From assembly GCA_020848855.1 (NCBI GenBank), contig JADLHH010000076.1, positions 1-11,343 on the forward strand: a stretch of DNA of 11,343 nucleotides. Reading direction: 5' to 3'. The notes under the pieces are model-generated. The model had not been told where the DNA came from and made no database searches. It was given only the letters and a program-made list of their open reading frames with translations. Positions 4,826-11,343 of the stretch are shown here, one piece after another. The stretch is from Anaerolineae bacterium. GTDB lineage: Bacteria; Chloroflexota; Anaerolineae; Aggregatilineales; Phototrophicaceae. The translations under genes and the position numbers were made by a program. Within the stretch, counting starts at the first letter, position 1; each line of letters opens with the position of its first letter.

Positions 4826-6781
4826 ATGGACAGCGCGGCTCAGGCGCGTCTTGACAACCTGGTTTGGTCAGCCGCAACCATCGTGTTCATCATCGTCGGC
4901 AGCATTCTGCTGGGGCACGCCGCCCGCGTCATCGCGCGGGCACGCGGGATGTCGCCGAGCGAGCAACGCAAAATCTACTGGGGTTTCCTGGTCGCCGCAC
5001 CCTGGATGATCGGCTTGGTGATTTTCGTCGTCGGTCCCGCCCTGGCGTCGCTGTACTACAGCGTCACTGATTACCGTCTGGGCAAGGACATCAGCTACGT
5101 CGGGCTGGAAAACTACCGCACCCTGCTGTTCGGTGAAGGCGCGCAGGGTCGGCGCTTCTCCGAAGCCATGTTCAACTCGTTCTACTACATGGCGGTCGGC
5201 GTGCCACTGCAAATTGTCACGGCGCTGGGCATGGCGATCCTGCTCAACCAGAACCTGCGGGGGATGCGCATCTTCCGCCTGATCTTTTACATGCCGGTGA
5301 TCCTCGCCGGCGGTCCCGCCATTCTGCTGGCATGGCGTTACATGCTGGCGGCGAACGGCGGCTTCATCAACGTCTCGCTTCAGGGAGCGGCGCAAAGCTT
5401 CTTCCTGTTCGACTGGCTGTATCGCGGCTTCGTCTTTTTCGTCGAAGCCTTCAACAGCTTTTACGCGGGCGTCGCGGCTGGCGACTCGATTGGTCCGTTC
5501 AAATATGCCGTCCCGGCGCTGCTCGGCTTCATCGTCCTGCTCAGCTTCATGCGTGACGAGTGGAGCGAAAGCCGCCGCAGCCGCGCGCGAACGGTGGTCG
5601 AGATCGTCGGGGTGGCGCTGCTCGTCATTCTGGCGGCGCGCGGGCTGGTCGCCGAGCCGCTCGACGTGAGCCTGATCTTCGGCATCGGCGTGATCGCTGC
5701 CGGTGGCGCGCTGCTGGCGGTGTCTCAGGGGCAGCCCAAACGCGAGCGCCTGTGGAAGATCGTCCCGCTGGGCGTGGGCGCTGTCACGCTGTTCGGCTTA
5801 GCTGCCGACAGCAACCCCGATCTGGGCATGTACGCGCTGGCGGTGGTGGTCGCCGCCGCGCCGCTGGTCGTCGGGCTGGTGGTGCGCGAGCGCCGCGCCA
5901 GACAGATTGCGCTGGGCGTGGGCGCGGCGGTGCTGGCGCTGATCATTTTCGTCCGGCTCGTGCCGGGACAGTTGGACGGCGGGCGCTTGAGCATCGTCTC
6001 GCAGTATCTGACGGTGCAGAGCGCGCTCGCGCAGCCGGGCGATTTGGATTACCTGGAGACCGGCTTTGCCGACAGCACCCCGGCGGCGCTCTGGCTTTAC
6101 GGCGCGGTCGTGCTGGTGCTGGGCGGGCTGGCGCTGGCGAACAACCGCTATCCGCGCGCCCAGAAAGCGGTGATCTACGCGGGTGTGGTGGTGTTTGGGC
6201 TGCTGGCGCTCAGCTCGATTGTGGACGGCGTGCGCTACTTCCACGCATTCGACGACATCGCGCTGGCGGCGGGCAAGCCGAATTTCCACTTCAGCCTGTT
6301 CAACGGCTCGGTGGCGCAGTTTCCCGACCAGAACCGTGTCCCGCTGTGGCGCACCAGCCAGCTCTGGTCGAAGCCGTCGCTGATCCTGATCACGATGTGG
6401 AGTTCCGGTGCGGGGATGCTGATCTTTCTGGCGGCGCTGAAGGGCGTGCCGCGCCAGCTTTACGAATCGGCGGAGGTGGATGGCGCGAACCGCTGGCAGC
6501 AGTTCTGGAAGATCACGCTGCCGATGATCTCGCCCGCGCTGTTCTACAATGTCGTCATCGGCGTGATCGCCGCGCTGCAAACCTTCGACACGATCTACAT
6601 TCTGCAGACGCCGGACATCGAAAACACGCTGGCGTCGGCGGCATATTTCCTGTTCGTGCGCACCTTCCGCCAGCTCGAAATCGGGCAGGGGGCGGCGGTG
6701 TCGTGGATACTCGCCGTGATCATCGTTCTGGCGACGATTTTGCAGTTCCGATACAGCCGATGGGTGCATTACGAGGCATAG
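4826..6781 (+). CDS. ABC sugar permease, MalF-type, enlarged by a multi-spanning internal insert
   Basis: One of two membrane subunits of the importer. The ATG at 4826 follows GAGAGG (4813-4818) at seven bases. MalF-type core segments: an extra N-terminal helix (12-34), TM1 (52-80), TM2 (115-140) and TM3 (149-171) with the usual RLIFYMPVILAG motif, TM4 (516-538), then the EAA loop that docks on the ATPase, LYESAEVDGANRWQQFWKI (545-563) followed by TLPM, TM5 (571-592) and TM6 (623-641). The family is usually about 290-320 aa; this one is 651. The excess is a block at about residues 178-510 between core TM3 and TM4, on the outer face, mostly hydrophobic and containing four membrane hairpins. 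The reading frame is continuous and the flanking core is intact, so the gene looks functional rather than broken. The 8-base gap to the next permease indicates co-translation. Confidence 0.93.
   Translation: MDSAAQARLDNLVWSAATIVFIIVGSILLGHAARVIARARGMSPSEQRKIYWGFLVAAPWMIGLVIFVVGPALASLYYSVTDYRLGKDISYVGLENYRTLLFGEGAQGRRFSEAMFNSFYYMAVGVPLQIVTALGMAILLNQNLRGMRIFRLIFYMPVILAGGPAILLAWRYMLAANGGFINVSLQGAAQSFFLFDWLYRGFVFFVEAFNSFYAGVAAGDSIGPFKYAVPALLGFIVLLSFMRDEWSESRRSRARTVVEIVGVALLVILAARGLVAEPLDVSLIFGIGVIAAGGALLAVSQGQPKRERLWKIVPLGVGAVTLFGLAADSNPDLGMYALAVVVAAAPLVVGLVVRERRARQIALGVGAAVLALIIFVRLVPGQLDGGRLSIVSQYLTVQSALAQPGDLDYLETGFADSTPAALWLYGAVVLVLGGLALANNRYPRAQKAVIYAGVVVFGLLALSSIVDGVRYFHAFDDIALAAGKPNFHFSLFNGSVAQFPDQNRVPLWRTSQLWSKPSLILITMWSSGAGMLIFLAALKGVPRQLYESAEVDGANRWQQFWKITLPMISPALFYNVVIGVIAALQTFDTIYILQTPDIENTLASAAYFLFVRTFRQLEIGQGAAVSWILAVIIVLATILQFRYSRWVHYEA
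5495..6229 (+). other. internal four-hairpin transmembrane insert of the MalF-type permease
   Basis: Residues about 224-468 of the permease fall into four units of roughly 50 residues, each a helix, a short strongly basic linker, and a second helix: linkers at 243-255 (RDEW..SRRSRAR), 303-311 (QPKRERLWK), 354-359 (RERRAR) and 441-447 (RYPRAQK). Second helices share a loose G-V-(G/V)-A/V-x-x-L pattern (316-323, 364-370, 453-460). By the positive-inside rule every linker is cytoplasmic, so eight helices enter and leave on the outer face and core TM4 keeps its normal orientation. The units look like tandem duplications but identity is low. I do not recognise a domain family. Confidence 0.5.
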
Positions 6782-6788
6782 GGGATCG

Positions 6789-7703
6789 ATGGCGACGTTA
6801 GCGAGTAAAGCCGAGAACGTGATGACGCACGAACGATACGGGCGTCCGAACCTGTTTATCCGCATCGTCCGGGCAATCGACCCGCGCGCGCTGATCCTGT
6901 ACGCCATTCTGCTCGCCGCCTCGCTGTTCTTCCTGTTCCCGGTGGCGTGGATGACCGGAACCTCGCTCAAGACGATTGACGAGGTCGGGCAGCCGCAGTT
7001 GAATCTGCTGCCCGCCGTGCCGCAGTGGGAGAACTACACCAAGCTGCTCAACGACGACGCTTTCTACCGCGCCTACGCCAACAGCCTGTTCGTCGTGACG
7101 ATGGTGCTGGTCGGCACGGTGGCGTCGATTGCGCTGGTGGCTTACGCCTTCAGCCGGCTGGAATGGAAGGGGCGCAACGTCGTGTTCGCGCTGATGCTGG
7201 GCACGCTCATGCTGCCGGCGCAGGCGACGCTCGTGCCGCAGTACGTCCTGTTCTACAACCTCGGCTGGATTCGCACCTTCAATCCGATCACCATCCCCGG
7301 CTTCTTCGCGGGGGGCGCAGCGCTGATCTTCCTGCTGCGCCAGTTCATGCTGACGCTGCCGAAGGAGCTGGACGAAGCCGCGATGATCGACGGGGCGAAC
7401 CCACTGCAAATCTGGTGGTACATCATTCTGCCGCTGTGCCGCCCGGCGATAGCCACGATCACGGTGTTCCTGTTCGTCGGTCAGTGGAACAACCTCGTCC
7501 AGCCGCTGATCTATCTGCAGCGCGCCGAGCTGTACACCATGCCGATTTACGTGGCGCAGAAGAACAATCTGCAGGACGCGCCGCTGCCGTGGCAGGACGT
7601 GATGGCAGCCAGCGTGCTGTTCGTCATCCCGGTGCTGGTCGTGTTCTTCTTCACGCAGCGTTACTTCGTCGAAGGCATCACCATGACTGGCTCGAAGGGC
7701 TAA
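6789..7703 (+). CDS. ABC sugar permease, MalG-type
   Basis: The second membrane subunit of the importer, 304 aa, normal length. Six helices are visible at about 35-55, 95-120, 131-151, 170-187, 217-235 and 273-290. The EAA loop is ELDEAAMIDGANPLQIWWYI (193-212) followed by ILPLCRP, the ATPase-docking motif. The TGTSLKTIDEV segment after TM1 and a C-terminus ending in VEGITMTGSKG (294-304) are typical of MalG/UgpE relatives. The start is taken at the ATG at 6789, five bases after GGGG in a weak Shine-Dalgarno; an in-frame ATG at 6822 gives an N-terminus starting MTHERYGR and is a possible alternative. It lies 8 bases after the MalF-type gene. No ABC ATPase follows, which is common for CUT1 importers that share an MsmX/UgpC-type ATPase encoded elsewhere. 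Confidence 0.94.
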   Translation: MATLASKAENVMTHERYGRPNLFIRIVRAIDPRALILYAILLAASLFFLFPVAWMTGTSLKTIDEVGQPQLNLLPAVPQWENYTKLLNDDAFYRAYANSLFVVTMVLVGTVASIALVAYAFSRLEWKGRNVVFALMLGTLMLPAQATLVPQYVLFYNLGWIRTFNPITIPGFFAGGAALIFLLRQFMLTLPKELDEAAMIDGANPLQIWWYIILPLCRPAIATITVFLFVGQWNNLVQPLIYLQRAELYTMPIYVAQKNNLQDAPLPWQDVMAASVLFVIPVLVVFFFTQRYFVEGITMTGSKG

Positions 7704-7714
7704 GCGCGTGAAAC

Positions 7715-7729
7715 GTCGTGTGCCACGAC
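7715..7729 (+). other. small hairpin between permease and GH3 genes
   Basis: GTCGTG (7715-7720) and CACGAC (7724-7729) form a perfect six-base stem with a TGC loop in the 48-base gap before the GH3 gene, ten bases ahead of its GGGAG Shine-Dalgarno. No T-run. It may modestly tune translation or mRNA decay; chance occurrence is also possible. Confidence 0.25.
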
Positions 7730-7751
7730 AGCAACAACGGGAGTTCAACCT

Positions 7752-9263
7752 GTGGCTCAACTGATGCACAGTTTCCGAGGACTGGAGCCGCCGCCGGAAA
7801 TCCTTGACGGGGTTCGGCGCGGCGATATCGCCTCGTTTTGTCTGTTCGCTTACAACTTCAACTCGCTGGAGCAGTTTCGCCGCCTGACCATCCGCCTGAG
7901 CGACGCCGCGCGCGAAGGCGGACTGCCGCCGCCGATCCTCGGCATCGACCAGGAAGGCGGGCAGCTTATTCCAATCCGAGACGGCGCGACGCTGCTGCCC
8001 GGCAATATGGCGCTCGGCGCGACCCGCTCGCCCGAACTGGCGCGGCAGGCGGGGCGCGTGCTTGCCCGCGAACTGCTGGCGGTCGGCTGTAACCTGAACT
8101 TCGCCCCGGTGCTCGACCTGAACAGCAACCCGGACAACCTCGCCGTCGGCATCCGCTCGTTTGGAGACCGCCCGTTGGACGTTGCCGCGATGGGCTGCGC
8201 GCTGATCGACGGGATACAGGCGGAAGGCGTGATCGCCACCGGCAAGCATTTCCCTGGTCACGGCGATACCAACGTCGACTCGCACTTCGGCGTGCCCACG
8301 GTCAGCCGCTCGTATGCCGAACTGGAAGCCACCGATCTGGTTCCCTTCGCCGAAGCGGTGCGCGGCGGTATCGGCGCGATCATGACCGCGCACATTCGCG
8401 TCCCGGCGCTCGACCCGGAGAACGTGGCGACCGTCTCGCCGCGCATTCTGGGCGACTTGCTGCGGCAAAAGCTGGCGTTCGACGGCTTGATCCTCACCGA
8501 TGCGATGGACATGCACGCAGTCAACCGGTTGGGAATGCGCGAAAGCGTTCATGCTGCGCTGCGAGCGGGCATTGACCTTGTGCTGCTGGGGCATCTGCCG
8601 GAACAGCTTCAGATGACGGCGGAGATGATGTCCGAGGAGAACGCCGCCAGCCGCGCCCGCATCGAACGCGCCCGCGCGGGGCTGCCGCGCGAACTCCCGC
8701 CGCTCGACGTGATCGGCTGCGCGGAACACCGCGCCGTCGCGCAGGCGATTGCCGACGCCGCCATTACAGTGGTGCGCGACGACGGGCAGCTTCCGCTGCG
8801 TCCATCGGAAGACGAACAGATCGCCGTGATTACGGTGCGTCAGGTCAACCTGACGCCGGCAGATACGTCGGCGGGCGAACAGGTCGCGCTCGCCGAGGCG
8901 ATCCGGCAGCGGCACCGCCGCACGACGGCGTACGAAATCAGCTACCAGGCATCATCCGGCGAGGTTTCCGAGGTGCTGGACGCCGTCGCCGTCGCCGACC
9001 ACATCATTGTCGGGACGATCTGCGCCGACCAGGATATCGGGCAGGCGGCGCTGGTGCGCGAACTGTACCGGCGCGGGCAGCACCCGGTCGTCGTGGCGCT
9101 GCGCACGCCTTACGATCTGTGCGCCTTCCCGGAAATCGGAACCTATCTGTGTGCTTACAGCGCCCGCCCGGCGGCGACCGAAGCCGTCGCCCGCGTGCTG
9201 TTCGGCGAAATCGAAGCGCGCGGGGTGCTGCCCTGCACGCTGCCCGGTCTGGTGCAGGCATGA
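7752..9263 (+). CDS. glycoside hydrolase family 3, NagZ-type beta-N-acetylhexosaminidase, cytoplasmic
   Basis: Retaining glycosidase expected to remove terminal beta-N-acetylglucosamine from imported oligosaccharides or muropeptides. 503 aa, no signal peptide, so intracellular. The GTG at 7752 has GGGAG (7739-7743) eight bases upstream; the ATG at 7764 is a weaker alternative. Domain 1 (TIM barrel, about 8-320): ILGIDQEGGQ (62-71), NFAPVLDLN (116-124), RSFGD (135-139), the NagZ-defining KHFPGHGDT (165-173) with Asp176 and His178 of the mobile acid/base loop, and the nucleophile Asp250 in LILTDAMDM. Domain 2 (about 328-503) is an alpha/beta sandwich as in two-domain Firmicutes NagZ, without its C-terminal extension. 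Oddity: the common DQEGGRV-x-R motif here is DQEGGQLIPI, so a normally conserved arginine after the glycines is replaced. The His/Asp dyad supports the NagZ-like subgroup over plain beta-glucosidases. Stop overlaps the next start (ATGA). Confidence 0.9.
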   Translation: MAQLMHSFRGLEPPPEILDGVRRGDIASFCLFAYNFNSLEQFRRLTIRLSDAAREGGLPPPILGIDQEGGQLIPIRDGATLLPGNMALGATRSPELARQAGRVLARELLAVGCNLNFAPVLDLNSNPDNLAVGIRSFGDRPLDVAAMGCALIDGIQAEGVIATGKHFPGHGDTNVDSHFGVPTVSRSYAELEATDLVPFAEAVRGGIGAIMTAHIRVPALDPENVATVSPRILGDLLRQKLAFDGLILTDAMDMHAVNRLGMRESVHAALRAGIDLVLLGHLPEQLQMTAEMMSEENAASRARIERARAGLPRELPPLDVIGCAEHRAVAQAIADAAITVVRDDGQLPLRPSEDEQIAVITVRQVNLTPADTSAGEQVALAEAIRQRHRRTTAYEISYQASSGEVSEVLDAVAVADHIIVGTICADQDIGQAALVRELYRRGQHPVVVALRTPYDLCAFPEIGTYLCAYSARPAATEAVARVLFGEIEARGVLPCTLPGLVQA

Positions 9264-10387
9264 TACGGGTCGTCTGGCTGACGCTCGTTTTGATGATGCC
9301 GTTGTTAGCATATCCGGCAGGGGCGCACAGCCGTGCGCCCCTACGATGGGCGGGAGATATAGGGGGGGCGCGTGCTGCTTCGCAACCAAGCCGTGTGCCC
9401 CTACAACGGGTGAGTGCGCAGGATGACGCGCCCGACTGGTGTGTCGCGGTCTGGTATCCGTCATCGGAGATGCTCGGCGGACTCGACGCGATTCGCGCCA
9501 ATGCCGACGTGATTGGTATCGTGCATCCCTTCTGGTATGCGCCGCTGCCCGACGGCACGCTCGAAACGGTCGATGAAGATGCCGACGTGCTGGCGGAATG
9601 GCGCGGACTCGGCGTGACCATCATCCCGACTATTCGCGCCGGGTTCTGGCAGCAAATCGTCGATCCGGCGGTGCGCGCGCTTCACGTCGAACAGATCGTC
9701 GCGCTGGTCGAGCGCATGGATTACGACGGCATCGACATCGACTACGAGGGTTTCCCGCTCAGCACCCGCGACGACTTCTCGACGTTCATGGAAATGCTGT
9801 CGGACGAGCTTCACGCACGCGGCAGGCTGCTGACGACCGCCGTCCACGCCAAGACCGACGATGCCGGGACGTGGGAAAGCGCCGCCGCACAGGACTGGAC
9901 GCGCATCGCGCCCGCCGTCGACATTTTCACGATCATGACCTACGACTACACCAGCTCGATCCAGCCGCCGGGACCGATCGCGCCGCCCGACTGGACGCGA
10001 GCCGTGCTGCGCTACGCCGCGACCGTCACCGACCTGCGCAAAGTGCGAATGGGGCTGCATTTTTACGGCTACAACTGGGTACGCGATAACCCGCCCGCGC
10101 ACAATATCAGTTGGGTGGAAGTGGAGCGGCTGGTTCAGTCGTTCGGCGTGGAAATCCAGCGGGACCCGGCTGACATGGAAGCGCACCTTGAATTCAAGGC
10201 GCGCGGCTTGCCCAAACGGACGATCTACTTCGCAGATTCGGTGGGGATCGAGTATAAATTGCAGGCAGTGCTCGCGGAATTTCCGCAGTTGGGCGGCGTC
10301 GCTATCTGGGGGATTGGCGGCGAAGACCCCGCCAACTGGGACATTCTGCGCGCAGCCCGCCAGGCGCATTGTATGCTGACAACATGA
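9260..10387 (+). CDS. secreted glycoside hydrolase family 18 protein (chitinase/YaaH-like)
   Basis: 375 aa with an N-terminal hydrophobic signal (residues 5-18) and candidate cleavage sites AGA|HS (after 22) or VSA|QDD (after 53). The GH18 barrel follows: strand NADVIGIVHPFWY (81-93), the catalytic DxxDxDxE motif as DGIDIDYE (156-163; acid Glu163, with Asp161 assisting), the substrate-site MTYDYT (226-231; Tyr228), GLHFYGYNW (265-273), and the last barrel strand GGVAIWGIGGEDP (345-357). These match the bacterial YaaH/YdhD/SleL branch, which cuts N-acetylglucosamine bonds in peptidoglycan or chitin with help from the substrate N-acetyl group. No LysM or chitin-binding domain is present. The start ATG at 9260 overlaps the GH3 stop, and its own stop overlaps the ROK start, so the three genes are translationally chained. 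Residues 20-48 are encoded by a palindromic repeat element, an odd in-frame insertion between signal and enzyme. Confidence 0.88.
   Translation: MIRVVWLTLVLMMPLLAYPAGAHSRAPLRWAGDIGGARAASQPSRVPLQRVSAQDDAPDWCVAVWYPSSEMLGGLDAIRANADVIGIVHPFWYAPLPDGTLETVDEDADVLAEWRGLGVTIIPTIRAGFWQQIVDPAVRALHVEQIVALVERMDYDGIDIDYEGFPLSTRDDFSTFMEMLSDELHARGRLLTTAVHAKTDDAGTWESAAAQDWTRIAPAVDIFTIMTYDYTSSIQPPGPIAPPDWTRAVLRYAATVTDLRKVRMGLHFYGYNWVRDNPPAHNISWVEVERLVQSFGVEIQRDPADMEAHLEFKARGLPKRTIYFADSVGIEYKLQAVLAEFPQLGGVAIWGIGGEDPANWDILRAARQAHCMLTT
9319..9404 (+). repeat. palindromic dispersed-repeat element inside the GH18 coding sequence
   Basis: A perfect ten-base stem AGGGGCGCAC (9319-9328), loop AGCC, GTGCGCCCCT (9333-9342), followed 60 bases later by a second, decayed unit: AGCCGTGTGCCCCTAC (9389-9404) matches AGCCGTGCGCCCCTAC (9329-9344) at 15 of 16 positions, and a GGGGGGGCGCG run (9362-9372) looks like its left arm. 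Composition and symmetry differ sharply from the flanking coding sequence. Such GGGGCGCAC-type palindromes recur as dispersed elements in some Chloroflexota and cyanobacterial genomes (general recollection, not checked). The reading frame passes through without a stop. Confidence 0.7.
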
Positions 10388-11343
10388 AAACGCTCAAAGC
10401 GACACGCGAGCAAATCCGGCAGCATAACCGCCAGCTTCTTCTGCGCGCCGTTTACACCGGGCTGGCGGATAATCGCGCCGCGCTCGCCGCCGAAACCGGG
10501 CTGGCGAAGCCGACGGTCTCCGACCTGATCGGCGAGCTGATCGCCGACGGGCTGCTCGAAGAAAGTGGACGCGGCGAATCGACCGACAGCGGCGGCAAGC
10601 GCCCGACGCTGATCCGGTTCGTGCCCAATGCCCGGCAGGTGATCGGCGTATCGCTGGACAACGGGCGCGCCTTCGCCGTCCTGTCCAACCTCGCCGGGCA
10701 GGTGATCGCCCAGCATTACGACGAACTGAACACGGCGCAGGGCGAAGAAGCTGCCGACATCCTGATCGGCGTGATCAACGGGCTGATCGCCCAGCTTGAC
10801 GCGCCGCTGCTGTGCATCGGCGTCGGCGTGCCGGGCGTGGTCGATGTCGCCGCCGGGGTCGTGACCGAATCGACGCCGCTCGGCTGGTACGAATACCAAC
10901 TGGTGGATCGGCTGACCGACCAGTACCGCGTGCCGGTCTACACCGGGAACAGCGCCGAACTGACCGCGCTGGCGCAGTACGGCTTCGGTCTCAGCAACGA
11001 CGACGACAGCAGCAAGCTGGTCACGGTGCTGATCACCAACAGCGTCGAAGTCGGCATTACGCTGGACGGCACGGCGTATCATCAGGGCGGCGACATCAGC
11101 GCGCTGCGGGATTCCGACCGCCTCGACACACTGCTCGGCTGGGCGTCGGTGCGGCAGCGGGCAGCGGAACTGATCGCCTGTCACCCGGAAACCGCGCTGC
11201 CCGCGCACGACCTGACGTACATGCACGTCCACTTCGGCGCAGCCAACGGCGATCCGGTGGCGATCCGGCTTTGCGACGAGCTTTCGACGGCGCTGGCGCG
11301 GATCATGGTATGGATCATCGGGCTGCTGCGCCCGCATCATATC
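10384..11343 (+). CDS. ROK-family transcriptional regulator, 3' end beyond window
   Basis: DNA-binding regulator of the NagC/XylR type, 320 residues visible, frame open to the last base; by family length roughly 70-90 residues are missing. The N-terminal winged helix-turn-helix spans about 7-80: IRQHNRQLLLRAVY (11-24), recognition region AKPTVSDLIGELIADGL (41-57) and the wing-to-core sequence GGKRPTLIRF (70-79). The ROK fold follows: IGVGVPGVVD (145-154) and GNSAELTALAQYGFG (188-202). Oddities: the phosphate-loop D-x-G-G-T-x is GVSLDNGRAFAVL here, and the expected GH...CxCGxxGC zinc motif near 232-256 is absent (HQGGDISALRDSDRLDTLLG instead). So kinase activity is most unlikely and ligand sensing may differ. 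Start ATG overlaps the GH18 stop. The position at the operon end suggests control of this operon, possibly via the dyad at 3419-3445. Confidence 0.88.
   Translation, partial: MKTLKATREQIRQHNRQLLLRAVYTGLADNRAALAAETGLAKPTVSDLIGELIADGLLEESGRGESTDSGGKRPTLIRFVPNARQVIGVSLDNGRAFAVLSNLAGQVIAQHYDELNTAQGEEAADILIGVINGLIAQLDAPLLCIGVGVPGVVDVAAGVVTESTPLGWYEYQLVDRLTDQYRVPVYTGNSAELTALAQYGFGLSNDDDSSKLVTVLITNSVEVGITLDGTAYHQGGDISALRDSDRLDTLLGWASVRQRAAELIACHPETALPAHDLTYMHVHFGAANGDPVAIRLCDELSTALARIMVWIIGLLRPHHI

Noticed and set aside
5798..6970. Long antisense open frame over the MalF-type permease gene
   Set aside because: Same shadow composition, no recognisable motif, and it covers intact permease core including the EAA loop.
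6798..8915. Long antisense open frame of about 700 codons over the MalG-type permease and GH3 genes
   Set aside because: Arg/His/Gln-rich low-complexity translation typical of the reverse complement of GC-rich genes; the + strand there encodes two well-supported families.
1..11343. CRISPR array, tRNA/rRNA genes, insertion sequence or phage genes
   Set aside because: I saw no regularly spaced repeats, no tRNA-like cloverleaf or GGTTCGAATCC-type arm, and no transposase, integrase or phage protein in any frame.

Overview
The window is GC-rich (a strong G/C bias at third codon positions) and densely packed on the + strand, with repeated ATGA stop/start overlaps. The mix of genes suggests a Chloroflexota (Anaerolineae-like) heterotroph: a secreted CUT1-type solute-binding protein without a lipobox, a degenerate ROK regulator, and a GGGGCGCAC/GTGCGCCCC palindromic repeat. 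The taxonomic call is an inference from gene style, not from a marker gene.

Region 1 (1-1511) is the end of an energy-coupling-factor (ECF) transporter module: the transmembrane coupling subunit (CbiQ/EcfT family, 5' edge cut by the window) overlaps by ATGA with its ATPase (CbiO/EcfA family). Region 2 (1512-2292) has a short leader with a compact double inverted repeat, then a KDPG/KHG aldolase (eda) whose true start is a GTG with a clear Shine-Dalgarno. Region 3 (2293-3385) looks like a gene graveyard: a histidine kinase reduced to its transmitter half, directly followed by a 35-residue orphan tail that reads like the C-terminus of some other protein, then about 120 bases with nothing recognisable.

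Region 4 (3386-11343) is a carbohydrate operon. An AT-rich promoter/operator segment with a TTGACA box and a 27-bp imperfect dyad precedes a family 1 solute-binding protein, a strong intercistronic hairpin, two MalF/MalG-type permeases, a cytoplasmic GH3 glycosidase of the NagZ type, a secreted GH18 protein, and a ROK-family regulator cut by the window end. GH3/GH18 and GH18/ROK are joined by ATGA overlaps. The simplest reading is scavenging of N-acetylamino-sugar oligomers (chitin or peptidoglycan fragments): GH18 cuts outside, the ABC importer takes up the pieces, GH3 finishes inside, and the ROK protein probably controls the operon through the dyad. No ABC ATPase gene is present, so the importer presumably borrows one.

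The most unusual items are: (a) the first permease is 651 aa, about twice the family length, because a block of about 330 residues with four tandem transmembrane hairpins sits between core TM3 and TM4; (b) a palindromic repeat element lies in frame inside the GH18 gene at the signal-peptide/mature-domain junction; (c) the ROK protein lacks both the phosphate-binding glycine motif and the zinc cysteine cluster.
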